A stretch of 64,000 nt of DNA from Phialocephala subalpina (Eukaryota; Ascomycota; Leotiomycetes; Helotiales; Mollisiaceae). The notes below the pieces were generated by a model, which was given only the letters and a program-made list of their open reading frames with translations, was not told the DNA's origin and did not search any database. Below, one piece after another: positions 1 through 11,412 of the stretch. The position numbers and the translations under genes were made by a program. Position 1 is the first letter of the stretch, and the number at the start of each line of letters is the position of its first letter. The stretch lies in NCBI GenBank assembly GCA_900073065.1, contig FJOG01000016.1:1118528-1182527 (forward strand). Reading direction: 5' to 3'.

Positions 1-857
1 TGGATGGGTTCGAAAGGGTATGGAGTCGTGGTAGGATGAGATCTGTTGTTGCAAGCACGTTATTTTTAAAGAAGGATCGAGTAGCGACAAGATTGTGTAA
101 ATGTAGGTGGAATGGTCTGGGGATGAAGGTGAGTCATTTTTACCAAGTATAGAATATGCTGGATTTGTAGGTCCTGAATAATTGCAGCCCCAACAATGGG
201 TTCTAACGTCTGCTGCCACCATGATTCCGAAATGAGTTTCCTTTCATCACGTGCAAGAACAAACAATGCACTGCCGGTCTTTATCTTCTAGTACCTTGTG
301 ACCATTGTTGAGTGGAAGAATTGTTTCAATCGGCGCTTTTGAGAGTCTTGCGGAAAGTTCTGTCCTGAGATTAGGTTGTTTCTGCATCTCAAGCTCGGCA
401 CGTGCTGAGTGTATACATCAAACATCTCGAGCTAAGCCTCATTTTCCCAAGCTCAAAACGACGACAAGCTGCGACCCTAATCCGGTGCGGCAGAATACCT
501 GGAGCCAATGAACCGCAGGCGGTGAGTTGATCTCGGAGGACAAAAATCTGGAGTTTATGCATGCGGGCCTCAAAATTAAGGCACCTATAATCGGAGCCCG
601 AAGTCCCAGCGGTCTTAAGACGGAGTCAACAAAAGCACCGCCTCTAATTGGCCCAAAGCATTCAAGGTTCGAACATGCGATGGACTTTCAATGCCATCAC
701 CTTCTTCAGCCTTTCAGGTCTTAACTCCAGGCCCCGATGTCTCCCAATTTAATTTTGAAGCATATAAGGATGTCTTCCCTTCCGCCAGACTGAGAAGACA
801 GCAGCGATATTTTCTTTCAACAAAACCAAACAAAAGTTGAACTTCGACGTCTTCAAG
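1..857. other. Intergenic, no supported gene
   Basis: Only short open frames without recognisable protein features occur here. The last ~100 bases before the SDR start are pyrimidine/CAA-rich, as in a fungal core promoter and 5' leader. I see no repeat or RNA gene. Confidence 0.6.
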
Positions 858-2039
858 ATGTCTGGATTTCTTCTGGTTCTCAAGAAACTCTACTCCCAAT
901 ACAAACCCCTCCCCTACCCCACCAAGTCCTTCGCCGGACAGACCGTCATAGTCACCGGAGCCAAGTAAGTAACCCCTCTCTTTGTGTCGCCTCTCTGATT
1001 CTGCTGTATGAGAGCCTCCAAAATCGTATTCCATGCTTCTCACACACATGGTCTCTCGAGAGAAACATACTAATCCGCTGCAGCGTTGGCCTCGGTTTCG
1101 AAGCCTCCCGCCACTTCGTGCGTCTCGGCGCTGCCAAAGTAATCCTCGCCTGCCGTTCCCTCTCCAAAGGTGAAGGAGCAAAAGCCGACATTGAGCGCAC
1201 CACTGGCCGCAAAGGCGTTGTTGAGGTATGGGAAGTGGATATGGGAGATTTCGATTCAGTTCGGAGGTTCGCGAAGAGAGTTGAGGGGTTGGAGAGAGTA
1301 GACGCTGTGTGTGAGAATGCGGGGATTGCGGGGTTTGAGTATAGACCCCATCCATCTGGGTATGATGCTATGACAGCGGTTAATGTTATTGGGACTTTTT
1401 TGTTGGCGTTGAATTTGCTTCCTATTTTGAGGAGGAGTGGGCAGAGGTTTAATATGGTGCCGAGGTTGGAGATTACGAGTTCGGGGGTTCATGATGGGGT
1501 ATGTTTCTCTTTGTTTTGATGTTTAGGGGACTGGGGATGGAGGCTGATGGTGAAATTCACAGGTCAAATTCGACGAAAAGAATGAATCCTCAATCTTCTC
1601 CGCCCTCTCCCGTCCCGATCGTCCCGACTGGGCCAAAGAACGCTATCCCGTCTCCAAACTCCTTGAAGTCCTCGGTGTTCGATCCCTCGCTGAACAGATG
1701 GCGACTGGCCCACATGCAAAGCAGAAGGTTATTGTTAATGTTGTCAACCCGGGGTTCTGTAAGAGTTCTTTGGCGAGAGATGCGAAGGGAATGATGTATG
1801 TGATGTTTACGATTATGAAGACTCTCATGGCTAGGTCGACGGAGATGGGGAGTCGAACCATCTTCTCGGCCGCGGCGGCTGGAGAAGAGAGCCATGGGAA
1901 GTATATGAGCGATTGTGTGGTGGCGGAACCGAGTGAGTGGGTTAGAAGCGCGGAGGGGAAAGAGACGGGAGACAGAGTGTGGAAGGAGCTGCTGGGTATC
2001 TTGGAGGGCATCCAACCGGGCGTGACGAAGAATATCTGA
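858..2039 (+). CDS. Short-chain dehydrogenase/reductase (SDR), retinol-dehydrogenase-like
   Basis: Three exons (858-964, 1084-1498, 1563-2039) join to a 332-aa NAD(P)-dependent oxidoreductase; the first intron follows the codons for VTGA. The Rossmann glycine motif TGANVGLG spans the first junction. Further on come a VILACRSL beta-strand/arginine segment, an NAG-type motif (CENAGIAG), the serine strand LEITSSGVH and the catalytic YPVSK (Tyr-x3-Lys), followed by VVNPGFCKS. All classical SDR landmarks are therefore present, in order, at normal length. The family reduces or oxidises small carbonyl or alcohol substrates; the substrate cannot be told. The ATG at 858 sits in CAAGATGTC, a good fungal context, and no signal peptide is visible. 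It does not form an obvious cluster with its neighbours. Confidence 0.88.
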
Positions 2040-3087
2040 GGGGCGAGGGAGTGTGTATGGTAATTTCGACATTTTTCCTTGGAATATACCGTCAATCCAA
2101 TCGATTCTTTCATTGAACTTCCGGCATTGAGTGTATTCAGATAGGAATTGCTCAAAAGATGGGAGCAGCACGTGCATTGATAGGAGGATATCATTGGATG
2201 CAGTTTCCTTTGTTTCAAATATATATTCTCGTCTCTTCTAACGTTCATGATCTTGAGAGAAGCGAGGAAGGGTTCCAGCTCCACATTTCTCATGAGCGAG
2301 AGGAGGCAGGAATCAGCGCAATTCATACCCTCGCAAGCTTTCATTGGCAAATAATTTCTCATTCAATACGCAATCTCATCCCTCAAACCTTCAGAAACCC
2401 CAAGTTCCAACTTTCCTCGTCGTCTTCGATCCATCACGTGATGCTGCATGCAATCCCACGGATTCGGATCCTCTTTCCATCCGTTCACAACTTTATGACC
2501 GCATTCCCAAGCCACTCGGTTCCATGTCCTGCATCCCTCTTCCTCATTTGTCTGCTCGTCCTTGTCATGCCGTCCCAGCCATCTGTCATCGCTACCTCAG
2601 CCACTCCCAGTCGGTTGGCACCACCCAAAACGCCGGGTCGGCTATCTGGCTGCATTAAAATGCCCCTCGGCTTCAGTGCGGCTTGCGGCTTTCCCTCTAA
2701 CTCGCTCACTCGGTAACGTCTAACGTGCTCCGTAAATTTCCCAGACCACGACATCGCAACTTTCAACGTTTTTGTGCAGCGTTCTCGCTATTTGAAACGA
2801 GAAGAGTAATGCAGGGAATATGTGATGGGTTAAGGTTATAGGGGACGAGATAAGGAATGAGCAGTCAGGTTTCTCGGCCGACACAGTATACGAGAGAGCG
2901 AAACGAAAGCCCCGCATCCGCACCATACCGCACATGTACCACGAAGCCGAGGAGAACATTGCATTAATATCATAACGGCTATCCATTTCCTTTAGACTGA
3001 CTATCATCCTCTTTCTATGTTGATCTTCAGTACATATCATCATTCGAAACATTTCTTTGGGAGAAACATCATACAAAAAAAGACAAG
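2040..3087. other. Intergenic, no supported gene
   Basis: This kilobase lies between the SDR and the NTF2-like gene. Open frames are present on both strands, but none has domain-like sequence or clean splice structure. CT-rich tracts near 2400-2560 resemble leader or UTR sequence. Confidence 0.5.
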
Positions 3088-3660
3088 ATGGGATCAGTAG
3101 CTCCAGGAGGCGGCTCAGGCGAGATGTCACAACGACGCAAGACGGTTATTGCTGCTATTGAGGGATACAATTCATGGAAAATCGATAAAATCATGGCTCC
3201 GAGACATCCAGATGCTATTCATGAGATTCTACCTAGTATGTTCACGTGGTCTTCCTCTCCTCACCCCTTTTCCCTCCCTCCCCTTTCCCCCTATCTTCTA
3301 CTAACAAAGCCACCTATAGAAACGCTCGAACGCCCCGTAATGAACAACACCCACTACCGCTCCTACTTCTCCGCTATCATGCCCTACTTCCACAACTTCC
3401 ATGTCACCATCAACGACCTAATTGAAGACCCCATCCAAAACAAAATCGCCATCTGGGCCAAATCCACTGGCTCAACAGAAATCGGTGAATATTCAAACGA
3501 GTATATGTTGGTGTTTTATTTGGATCAAGAGGGGAAACAGATAGTAAGGAGTTTGGAGTTTGTGGATAGTGCGGTGACGATGCCGTATATGGTTGAGCTT
3601 GGGAAGTATATTAGGGAGAAGAAGGGGAGTGATGGGTTTGAGAAGAGGTATAATGAGTAA
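3088..3660 (+). CDS. NTF2-like / SnoaL-fold small protein
   Basis: Two exons (3088-3235, 3320-3660) give 162 aa. The 84-nt intron is a multiple of three, so the frame is also open unspliced, but GTATG...CCTATAG ends and the CT-rich, low-complexity content mark it as an intron. The product starts with a Gly/Ser-rich stretch and a helix with YNSWKIDKIMAPR. It continues with NNTHYRSYFSAIMPYFHNF, a beta-rich region (KIAIWAKSTGSTEIG) and a final helix MVELGKYIREKK. Size and the alternating helix then sheet pattern match NTF2-like (ketosteroid-isomerase-fold) proteins that are common in fungal genomes. These include small enzymes of secondary metabolism and proteins of unknown role. No catalytic residue can be assigned with certainty. 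Confidence 0.75.
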   Translation: MGSVAPGGGSGEMSQRRKTVIAAIEGYNSWKIDKIMAPRHPDAIHEILPSMFTWSSSPHPFSLPPLSPYLLLTKPPIETLERPVMNNTHYRSYFSAIMPYFHNFHVTINDLIEDPIQNKIAIWAKSTGSTEIGEYSNEYMLVFYLDQEGKQIVRSLEFVDSAVTMPYMVELGKYIREKKGSDGFEKRYNE

Positions 3661-4270
3661 GGAGTGAGTGGAGAGGGGATTTGTTCGGGTCTGGTGGGGA
3701 CTCGCGAGCGGAGGGGAGGGATTGGCTGGGGGTGACGTGACTGTAGCTAAATTCGGCATCGTAAATCTAGATAGACTTGGAAGATTGGAAACTCGGGATG
3801 GTAGAATGGAAGACATATTTATATCAAACCCTGGAGGTCTTCATCGAGAAGAAAAGTGCGTGCAAGAGTGAGATGTTCGTCATCATCGTGTGAATGTTCA
3901 TAGATTTCGGCGTATGTCTTTCCCTATACATGTGAACGAAATTTCCGGAACGATTCTCTACATACAACGCTGTTCCTCTCGCTGAACTTTGCCTGATTTT
4001 GCTCCAACATCGTTATATCACGTGAACCTCCCCCTTCCCTCCCCCGCCCCGCTCCATCCCGCCCCGCTCCATCCCGCCCCATTTTCATAATTTCAATAAA
4101 AATCACCAGGCCTTTCAATCTAAAGCAACCCCTCTCTCTTCTCAGAAGCAAAAAAGAATCACTCGCTTAAATGAAAAGAACCCAGAAATTTTTACATCCA
4201 TCAACCTCCCTCGCCACTCACCACCTCAAGGAACACTGGCAAAAGAGAATAGAAATGCGAAAAGACAGAC
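3661..4270. other. Intergenic with a short GC-rich tandem repeat
   Basis: The stretch holds no supported gene. At about 4042-4080 a 15-base unit (ATCCCGCCCCGCTCC) is repeated roughly two and a half times in a C-rich context; this may be a simple repeat or a cluster of C-rich regulatory boxes. Confidence 0.5.
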
Positions 4271-4343
4271 TCCTCGGGGAGGGCTCGAACCTCCAACCTC
4301 TCGATTAACAGTCGAACGCGCTAGCCAATTGCGCCACCGAGGA
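4271..4343 (-). tRNA. tRNA-Asn (anticodon GTT)
   Basis: Read on the minus strand, the 73 bases fold as a standard cloverleaf. The 7-bp acceptor stem is TCCTCGG/CCGAGGA, the D-arm is GCGC...GCGC and the anticodon loop is CTGTTAA with anticodon GTT. The T-arm is GGAGG-TTCGAGC-CCTCC. There is no intron and, as usual in eukaryotes, no encoded CCA. Internal A and B box sequences (TGGCGCAATTGG, GGTTCGAGCCC) are intact, so it should be transcribed by RNA polymerase III. Confidence 0.96.
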
Positions 4344-4567
4344 TTGTACGTGTGAGTTGATGAGGCACGGAATTTCTTATTTAAATATACGTACATGCGT
4401 TTTGTGGGTGAATGCAGGAACAGACCCACTGGGTTCGCGAAGCGAGGGGGCAAGCCCTAGGGACGTCGGCGGTGAGTAATTGGGACAGGTAAAGGTTTGA
4501 TTGAAATGACAAAAAGTAGGTTTTATTGTGTTCTAGATTCCCTGTTGTCGCCCTGAGTGTCACCCTC

Positions 4568-6308
4568 TTACGTCGTGTATTTGAATGAGGTGTTTTCCTT
4601 GTCCGTCAAATCCAACCAATCCATGTCTCCCCTGTTCTCCGAAATCTCACCCGCACGACTCTGATTACTACGATGACAGATAAACCCATAAGCCAAGATA
4701 CAGAAGATCGCAACGACGTAGCATACGATCATCGCGATCGTCCCGCCAGTGTATGCTGGAGCTTGGTAAGCAAGGAACGTTTGAGGACCAATAATGTTGC
4801 CAGTAGCCCACGAGACGTAGAACCAAGCGAACAAAAACACTTTCTTCGTATGACCCGCAATGTTGGCTTGGTAGATTGAAACCAAGGTGACGTATGGTGC
4901 CCAGTATGTGTATAAGATATACAGACCGATGAGTTGACCAGCAAGGTTCGTGCGCGGGAGCGTGTAACAGATAATCGCCCCCACCAACGGAAGCAAGACG
5001 GCGACAGCGACGATCAGGGTTCTGTATCGTCGCGTCGTGGCTGCGATGTAAGACAGCACGATTCCGGAGATGGTACTCATAGCTCCAGGCGGCATAGCAA
5101 GCAGCGCAGTCTTTTCAGCATCGAATCCCAACCCAGAAATAATAAGGGTATTGAATGTAGTTAATCCGCCGTTCGGGACTTGCAGAGCGATGATCGCGAA
5201 CCAGATGAGCCATGTTTTGGGGTCGAGGAGAGCTTCGGTTATTTGTTCGGGCTTGAATTTGCGGGATTCGAGACCGGTGTTGTCCATTGCTTTCCGTTGG
5301 ATGAGCATGTATTTTTCGCGTTCTGAGAGCCATTTTGCTTCGAGGGGGTTGTTTGGTCTGGATGAGGATGTTAGAGGAAGAGTGAGGAAGGGGGGTTGCG
5401 GGATGCGCACAGGAAGAAAAAGACGATTAGGGACCAGAGGATTGTGAATGCGCCCAAGGTCAGGAAGATGATCTTCCAGGGTGCGAAACTGCCTTTGTGG
5501 TATCCTGTTTTTCGTTAGCTATAGTTCTAGACAAATGCGTTTATTGCTCACCAACTGCCCATGCAACTAAACCATTGAAGATAGGAGCCACGACGTTGAG
5601 AATGATTGCATTTCGTTGGGGTTGTTCTGCAGGTTTGTACCACATAGCCACAACCAGCGTTACGGCTGGGATGAGCAACGCCTCGAAACCTCCAAGTAAG
5701 AAACGGCAGATGAAGAGTCCTCCGAAGCTGGTGCAAGCTGCCATACACATCTCAAGGATACCCCACATCAGAACATTGAAGGCGAAATATGTAACGGGAG
5801 GAAATCTGTAGACAGGAGTCAGCCACGTGACAGCGATCGAGATGGATAACCATACTTCTGCAAGCAGTATGCTGAAGGTCCCATGAATGCCAATCCGCCA
5901 AAGAACGGTGCAGATCCAACCCAAGAGTACTGTTGTCCAACTAGGTTGAGATCCTTCTTCAAGTCGTAAATTGCCGCTGCCGAGATGGCGGATTTGTCGA
6001 GACCCGAGAGAGTGGCACAAACGAAGAGCTGGGGCTTGTCAGTATACCTTGGAGACTGTACGGAAGGTTTAACTCACAATTGGTATTAGTCGCCAGTCAA
6101 CCTTCCGCATCAGGCTCTTGTCTTCTGCTAACGACCAACTTTCGTTCCCAGCAATATCAATATTGTTCGCCAGGATCTGAGCAGCAATATCGACATCGTC
6201 CGCATGTCCAGCTTTGACAGCCTTCAAAGCTTCAACAGCTTCCAACTCTGGAGCAAAGTTGATGTTGTTCTCTTGAGCCATCTTCTCTTGGTCCGCTGCT
6301 GGCGACAT
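4568..6308 (-). CDS. MFS permease of the anion:cation symporter (ACS, Dal5/allantoate-like) family
   Basis: A multi-exon gene of about 500 aa starting at ATG 6308 (MSPAADQEK). The first exon ends RLIPI and the next starts LFVCATLSGLDKSAI, the ACS signature that opens TM1 (usually LDRxNI/S; here LDKSAI). A following junction reads LQKFPPVTYF. Later come CRFLLGGFEALLIPA, MWYKPAEQPQRNA and a C-terminal half with six hydrophobic segments (for example WLIWFAIIALQVPNGG, YILYTYWAPY). The cytoplasmic tail ends KENTSFKYTT. The family imports anionic nutrients such as allantoate, ureidosuccinate, nicotinate, pantothenate or sugar acids. It is divergent from the DapA-type enzyme at 7215, so transport of that enzyme's precursor (for example a sugar-acid-derived keto acid) is a reasonable inference. 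Confidence 0.87.
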
Positions 6309-7214
6309 GATTGGCACACAAGGGCTGTTTGAACGACTGGGGTGAAGTGAGAAGAGAGAAAAAAGCAAATGCAGTCGTGAACCTTCCTTTACATATCTTT
6401 TCTTATCTCCCCACGATCCCAGCCACTTGGGACCTAGACAGCGTTCTCCTTGAGAACTGCATCTCTAGCTGGTTCATCTAGGATTCGGTAAGATAAGACC
6501 TGAATCGTGGGTCGGTATCATCGGTATGGAGCCGATCGTTGAAGCACTCGCTGATATTGGAGGCTCGGGGCAGACATGAACTGCGAGATCATCGGAGCCT
6601 AAGACGAATATGTGAAGTGAACGGGCGTAATGGAGATGTGTTGAGAGCGGGATGTGAAGTTGTTGATATTCAGGTTGAGTTCAGTGAAGTCAAACACGCT
6701 AGGGAAGGCGCGGCGTGACTCGTGCCGAGGTCTCTTCTCGACATCATCGTCGCTTCCTTCTCTTCTTTCTTTCATATTTATCTTCAAAATGCTTCTTTTA
6801 AACTTTAGTTCTATGCTGCATCACACCTCATCATTCATCATCGCCGTGATTACAATCTTGATCTTTCGAATGGCTGCTTCCGCATGTCCTTGGCCGGCAG
6901 ATCCTCGCTAGAATCTTATCGGCTTCGTCGGCCTATCTGCCGACATGCAGCATCTCTGGATCCCATTCTCCAGATCCCACTTTCGATATCGCGTTTTCGA
7001 GGTTCTTGCATTGCGATAGCGGTGTATCTGCCGATAAGTATATTGATTTCTAGCCTCATGGGGTCAGCATGCAGGTCCTAGTGGCTGTTTCTGATGGACC
7101 CTGGATCTTCATCCATCTCTCTCTTTGTTGTGCTTGTGTCATTTTCAAGAGCTTCACTTTGGAGACTGTCTCTGCCATATTTATACCTACACATTCGTTA
7201 CACATTCAGTCACC
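6309..7214. promoter_or_regulatory. Shared divergent promoter region with a repeated TGCCGATAAG-type motif
   Basis: About 0.9 kb separates the start codons of the divergent permease and aldolase/lyase genes. The stretch contains CTTATCGGC at 6915-6923, TATCTGCCGA at 6934-6943 and TATCTGCCGATAAG at 7025-7038. The first and third are inverted relative to each other. Repetition in a bidirectional promoter suggests a regulator site, but no factor is identified. No gene is supported inside. Confidence 0.35.
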
Positions 7215-8418
7215 ATGGGACGTACTCTCCCTCGGGGCATCTACACCCCACTCCCGACCTTCTTCCAAGATGGAAGTGAGGAATTGGACCTCGAGGCCTT
7301 CAAGAAACATGTCCAGTGTATGTCGTGTGACCAACCCGCATCTTGTCAATGTCTAATTCAATCAAGTCACGGCAGGTGCAGGAACGTTTCCGGTCATTTC
7401 TGGAACAATGGGCGAAGCTCCTCATCTGGTGAGTTGGATCTAAACCACGACACGATTCTGGCTGACCGCAATGGCAGAGCGGTCCCGAACGAACAGCATT
7501 GATAATAGCAGGTCGCGAAGCGCTCGACGAAATCAATCTCACTTCAGTACCAATCGTAGCTGGAATTGGAGCCACCAGCACTCGCGAGTCGATACAATTG
7601 GCAAAGGATGCTGCGACAGCGGGAGCAGATTTCGCGATAGCAATTCCACCAGGATATTATGCGGAAGCATTGATAGCGGACACGGCAGCTATCAAAAGCT
7701 TCTTCGTGGATATAGCGGAGGCATCGCCCATCCCAGTGTGAGTATCTCCTCCATGAGCTGTCAACACCCCCCCACTGACAATACCAAAGCATGATGTACA
7801 ACTTCCCAGGCGTCACTGGTGGCATCGACATGGACAGCGACCTGATCATCGACATCGCCAAAAGCGCACCCAACATCTGTGGCGTCAAACTCACTTGTGC
7901 CGCAGTGGGAAAGCTCACCAGAATCACAGCCGTCGTCAACGACCCCACTTTCGAACTCAAATACCCACGAAAAACGTCCACAGCGCCGTTCTTGGTGATT
8001 GATGGCTTCATCGACTTTTTGCTACCCTCGATGGCATCGGGAGCATCTGGAGCGATCACTGGACTCGCGAACTTCGCGCCGAGAACCTGTGTCAAGTTGT
8101 GGGAGCTGTGTTTGGCTGTACCGGGATCGCGATCTTTCGCTGAGGCGCAGAAGGTGCAAAATTTAATTGCGAATGCGGACGGTGTTGCTATCAAAATTGG
8201 GGTAAGTCCTCCATCTAGAAAAGCTTGTGATTCTGGCTGACGTATCGATGTAGATTGCTGGAATGAAGATGCTGCTCAAGAATATGTTCGGGTACGGCAA
8301 GAATCCGAGACGGCCACTGTTGCCGATGTCTAGTATGAAGGGAGATCTGGTTTTGGCAAAGCCTGTTATAAAAGAGCTGATAGCTTTCGAGATGAGCTTG
8401 GCTGGTGCTGCTAAATAA
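7215..8418 (+). CDS. DapA-family aldolase/lyase (dihydrodipicolinate-synthase-like)
   Basis: Five exons (7215-7317, 7376-7428, 7478-7737, 7790-8201, 8254-8418) encode 330 aa. The (beta/alpha)8 class I aldolase markers are in order: RGIYTPLPTFF near the N-terminus, FPVISGTMGEAPHL (pyruvate-carboxylate binding loop), VPIVAGIGATSTRE, YNFPG with the catalytic tyrosine, and GVKLT with the Schiff-base lysine. Fungal members act on 2-keto-3-deoxy sugar acids (the galacturonate and rhamnose branches), 4-hydroxy-2-oxoglutarate or related compounds; lysine synthesis is unlikely because fungi use the aminoadipate route. Divergent pairing with an anion permease suggests catabolism of an imported acid. 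Length and motifs are normal, and a functional enzyme is expected. Confidence 0.9.
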
Positions 8419-8961
8419 TGAGAATGTGTTCGAGCTACGTCTACCCCGGCGAAATGTCCAGTTTCTCGCCCTCTGAAAGGACATTGTCGGTCCTTACTTC
8501 AGTCATCCACGACGAGTGTCGTCTTAAAAAAAATAGGTAGTTCCAGACTAGTAGGTTCTCAGCTTCAAACCACCCCGAACCCTGCCTGCAACACATTCCC
8601 GTTGGGACCCTGTCCTTTCCCTTGTACTCTGAATGATGCGTCGATTATGAAGTCCAGTCAAAGAAGAGATGACACTCTTCGCAGAAAACATGATGTCTTG
8701 AAAGGGCTTTGATGCTGGAGCTACAAAAACAGCAAGCACTACGAGCCCGGTGCAGTGATTGGCTCTGGCTTTCTGTCGTGGCTTGCCTGTTGCACAGGCT
8801 TTGAAACCCGTGGGGCGGTAACGAGGTAAGCGCTAGTACCTGGACGCTGACCACACCTCACTTCACCTACAAGCTCGAACTTTCATCATCAACCTCACAT
8901 CTGATACTGATGTCGTAGAAAACATCTCGATCTCTCGGCTTCGCATCCGACATCAACCAAG
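8419..8961. other. Intergenic, no supported gene
   Basis: This is the terminator side of the lyase gene and the promoter of the P450. CT-rich leader sequence with CATCAACC/TCATCATC runs up to the ATG at 8962. I see nothing else. Confidence 0.55.
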
Positions 8962-10658
8962 ATGGGGATCTCCCAAGTCCTTCCAGCCAATTGGCCGTGG
9001 CTCGCGGTGGGCCTCATCACCATCTACACATCCTACCTAACCTTCAAATTCATCAAACACCGGCGCTTCTACAATGGCCTCGTGGGTTTCTTCAATCCCA
9101 GTCTTAATCTTCCAAATACTGACCTGCTTGCAGCCAACACCACCACACTCCCTCATCCTCGGAAACCTGGCAATAATGGGCGAAGGCATGAAGAACTACC
9201 CCGCAGACATACATCCACAACCCCTCTTCACCCAACTGGGAATCGACTACAAATTTGATGGAATATACTACCTGGATCTCTATCCTTTCTCCGAGTCCTT
9301 CATCTTCATCCTCGACCCCGACCTCGCTCTCCAAGTCCAATCCCAACCACACCTCTTCCCCCGCCATCAATTCGCCATAAACTTCTTGGGAGGAATCGTC
9401 GGCAAAAAATCCATTTTTTCAACGATGGGGAAAGAATGGCAACAACAACGTTCTTGGTTCGCACCTGCTTTTTCGATGGGGCATCTTTTGACGTTGGTGC
9501 CTGGAATGATCGAGGAGGTGTTGGTGTTTAAGGAGAAATTGACGAAATTCGCTGTGACAGGAGATACATTCGTAATGAATGATGAAGCTATGAAGTTAGC
9601 GATCGATTTAATCGGACGAAATGTAGGAGATATCAAACTTCGAAGTCAAGTCGGCTACTCCCCGATCCAAGACTCGTTTTCGAGTGCAATTGAGTGGACG
9701 GCTGGAGTCACGGATCCTTGGTGGAAGAAACTACTCAGTCCGGTTATGATGAGATGGTATACTGGACGATTGGATAGGGAGTTGAGAAGGGTGATTGAGA
9801 AGAGGTATAAAGAGAGGGCTGGGGAGGACGGCGTGGATAAGAGTATTTTGGATTTGGCGTTGAGGGGGTATAATAAGGAGAAGGGGAAGCTTGGGGGTGA
9901 GAAGATGGTCAGGGCGGATTTGGATGGGGAGTTTATGCAGCTTGCTTTGGATAAGTGAGTTTCTTTTTCTTTTTCGAGGAGCAGAAACTGACTTGGAAAC
10001 AGCGCGAAGACATTCTTTGCTGGTGGACACGATACGACTGCTTCTCTGATCACGGTAATCTTTTCTTTCATCATGCAAGAAATTTTGCTTACAACTCATA
10101 TAGTATATGTTCTACTATCTCTCCATCAACCCCTCAATCCTCTCCCGCGTCCGAGCTGAGCACGATCAGGTCTTCGGCGCAGACCTCGAATCCACAATCA
10201 AGACCTTGACAGCCAACCCAGCACTCGTCAACCACCTACCCTTCACCCTCGCCGTCCTCAAGGAAACTCTTCGCCTCCACCCCGTAGGCTTCACAGTCCG
10301 TGAAGCCGTCCCCGGCGCCACCATCACCTATAAAGACCGCACGTACCCAATGGAAGGACATATGATAGCAGTCCTCGCCTCCTCAATGCACCGTGATCCA
10401 GCCCTTTGGCCGTCTTTGGATTCAATGCCGCTTGATGAGTACCATCCCGATAGATTTCTCGATTCAGAGACACACTCGAGTGCGGCGTGGCAGCCGTTCG
10501 AAAAGGGACCGAGGAATTGCATCGGGCAGCAGTTGGCGTTGTTGGAGGTTAAGGTTATTGCTGTGTTGATGGTTAGGTGGTTTGATTTTGAGGCGCAGTT
10601 CAGAGATCACGGGTTGAAGATCGAGGGATGGGGTGGGAGAGCTTATCAGGAGTTGTGA
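8962..10658 (+). CDS. Cytochrome P450 monooxygenase, membrane-anchored
   Basis: Four exons (8962-9081, 9134-9954, 10003-10054, 10104-10658) give about 515 aa. The first exon is an N-terminal membrane anchor (WPWLAVGLITIYTSYLTF), followed by the proline-rich hinge LPTPPHSLILGNL. Exon 3 carries the I-helix oxygen-binding motif AGGHDTTA. The ExxR motif is ETLR, the PERF-like segment is YHPDRFLD, and the heme loop is FEKGPRNCIG with the cysteine ligand. All P450 hallmarks are intact. The frame closes at the TGA at 10656, giving the C-terminus RAYQEL. That TGA overlaps a GTGAGT donor, and splicing to CCCAG near 10710 would give a longer tail, so the C-terminus is uncertain. The substrate is unknown. 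Confidence 0.9.
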
Positions 10659-11412
10659 GTTTTCCATTTCTTCGAGCTTTATAATTTTGTCAATGCCTTC
10701 ACGATCCCAGCCTGCTCTGGAGAATGGAGAAGGCCAGGCTAGGCTACGATGTTGCCCTCTTTCTAGCATTCAGCCAAGGGGGAAGTTCTCTTAAGAGAAG
10801 CGGGCTGTGAATGTCCCCGGCTACGCTGGGAGATTAAAATAGCTTGATGGGTCGTTGAGGATGACAAGCATGCTAGTGTTTGGTGTTTGATGTTCAAGGA
10901 CAATGTGGTGCTGACTACGCCGTAGGAAACTAAGTGCGAAACCGAAAGATGGGATTCCGATGGTTGCGAAGCTAAGGTAGATAAAGGGGCAAACTTTGAA
11001 GCGAGATAAAGGAGAAGGGAAAGGCTTTGGGTCGCATGAACAGTCAAGCATGATATATGCATGTCTAAGCTTGAGAGGGACATTAGTGTGAAAGCATACT
11101 AGACAAAAGCCAGAGATGTTCCCATCTATCTAATATCGAGCGGGAAGCCCTCTCATACGCTTCGGCATTGAGTTCTTCCTCTTCCGTTCGGATAGTTAGC
11201 GTGATAAACAAAGAGGTAAGTCAAAACTCAAGCGTGTCTCTTTTACATATTCCCAAACACGTCTCTTTCACGGACTCCACGATCTTCTCGCAACGCCTTT
11301 CTCAACAAGCAAACAAACTTGCTTTCAGATCTTCTTGCAACGAGATCGTTTCCTTCCCAGAAAGACAACGAAGCTTCCGCACATCGCTGCATACCAAACA
11401 CCGACAAACAAG
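10659..11412. other. Intergenic, no supported gene
   Basis: The stretch may include an alternative last exon of the P450 at about 10711-10809, reached by splicing from GTGAGT at the annotated stop. The remainder shows promoter-like CT/CAA-rich sequence before the next ATG and no coding signal. Confidence 0.45.

Noticed and set aside
714..1355. Long minus-strand open frame opposite the SDR gene
   Set aside because: It is the antisense of SDR exons 1-2 with arginine/glycine-rich low complexity; the plus strand has complete SDR motifs and splice sites.
1590..2362. Minus-strand frames over the SDR 3' end
   Set aside because: Antisense shadows of exon 3, no domain or start context.
2159..2766. 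Open frames between the SDR and the NTF2-like gene
   Set aside because: No protein-like features; compositional frames in CT-rich DNA.
4042..4080. C-rich tandem units as a CRISPR-like or functional array
   Set aside because: Only about two and a half contiguous copies without spacers in a eukaryotic genome; a simple repeat is enough.
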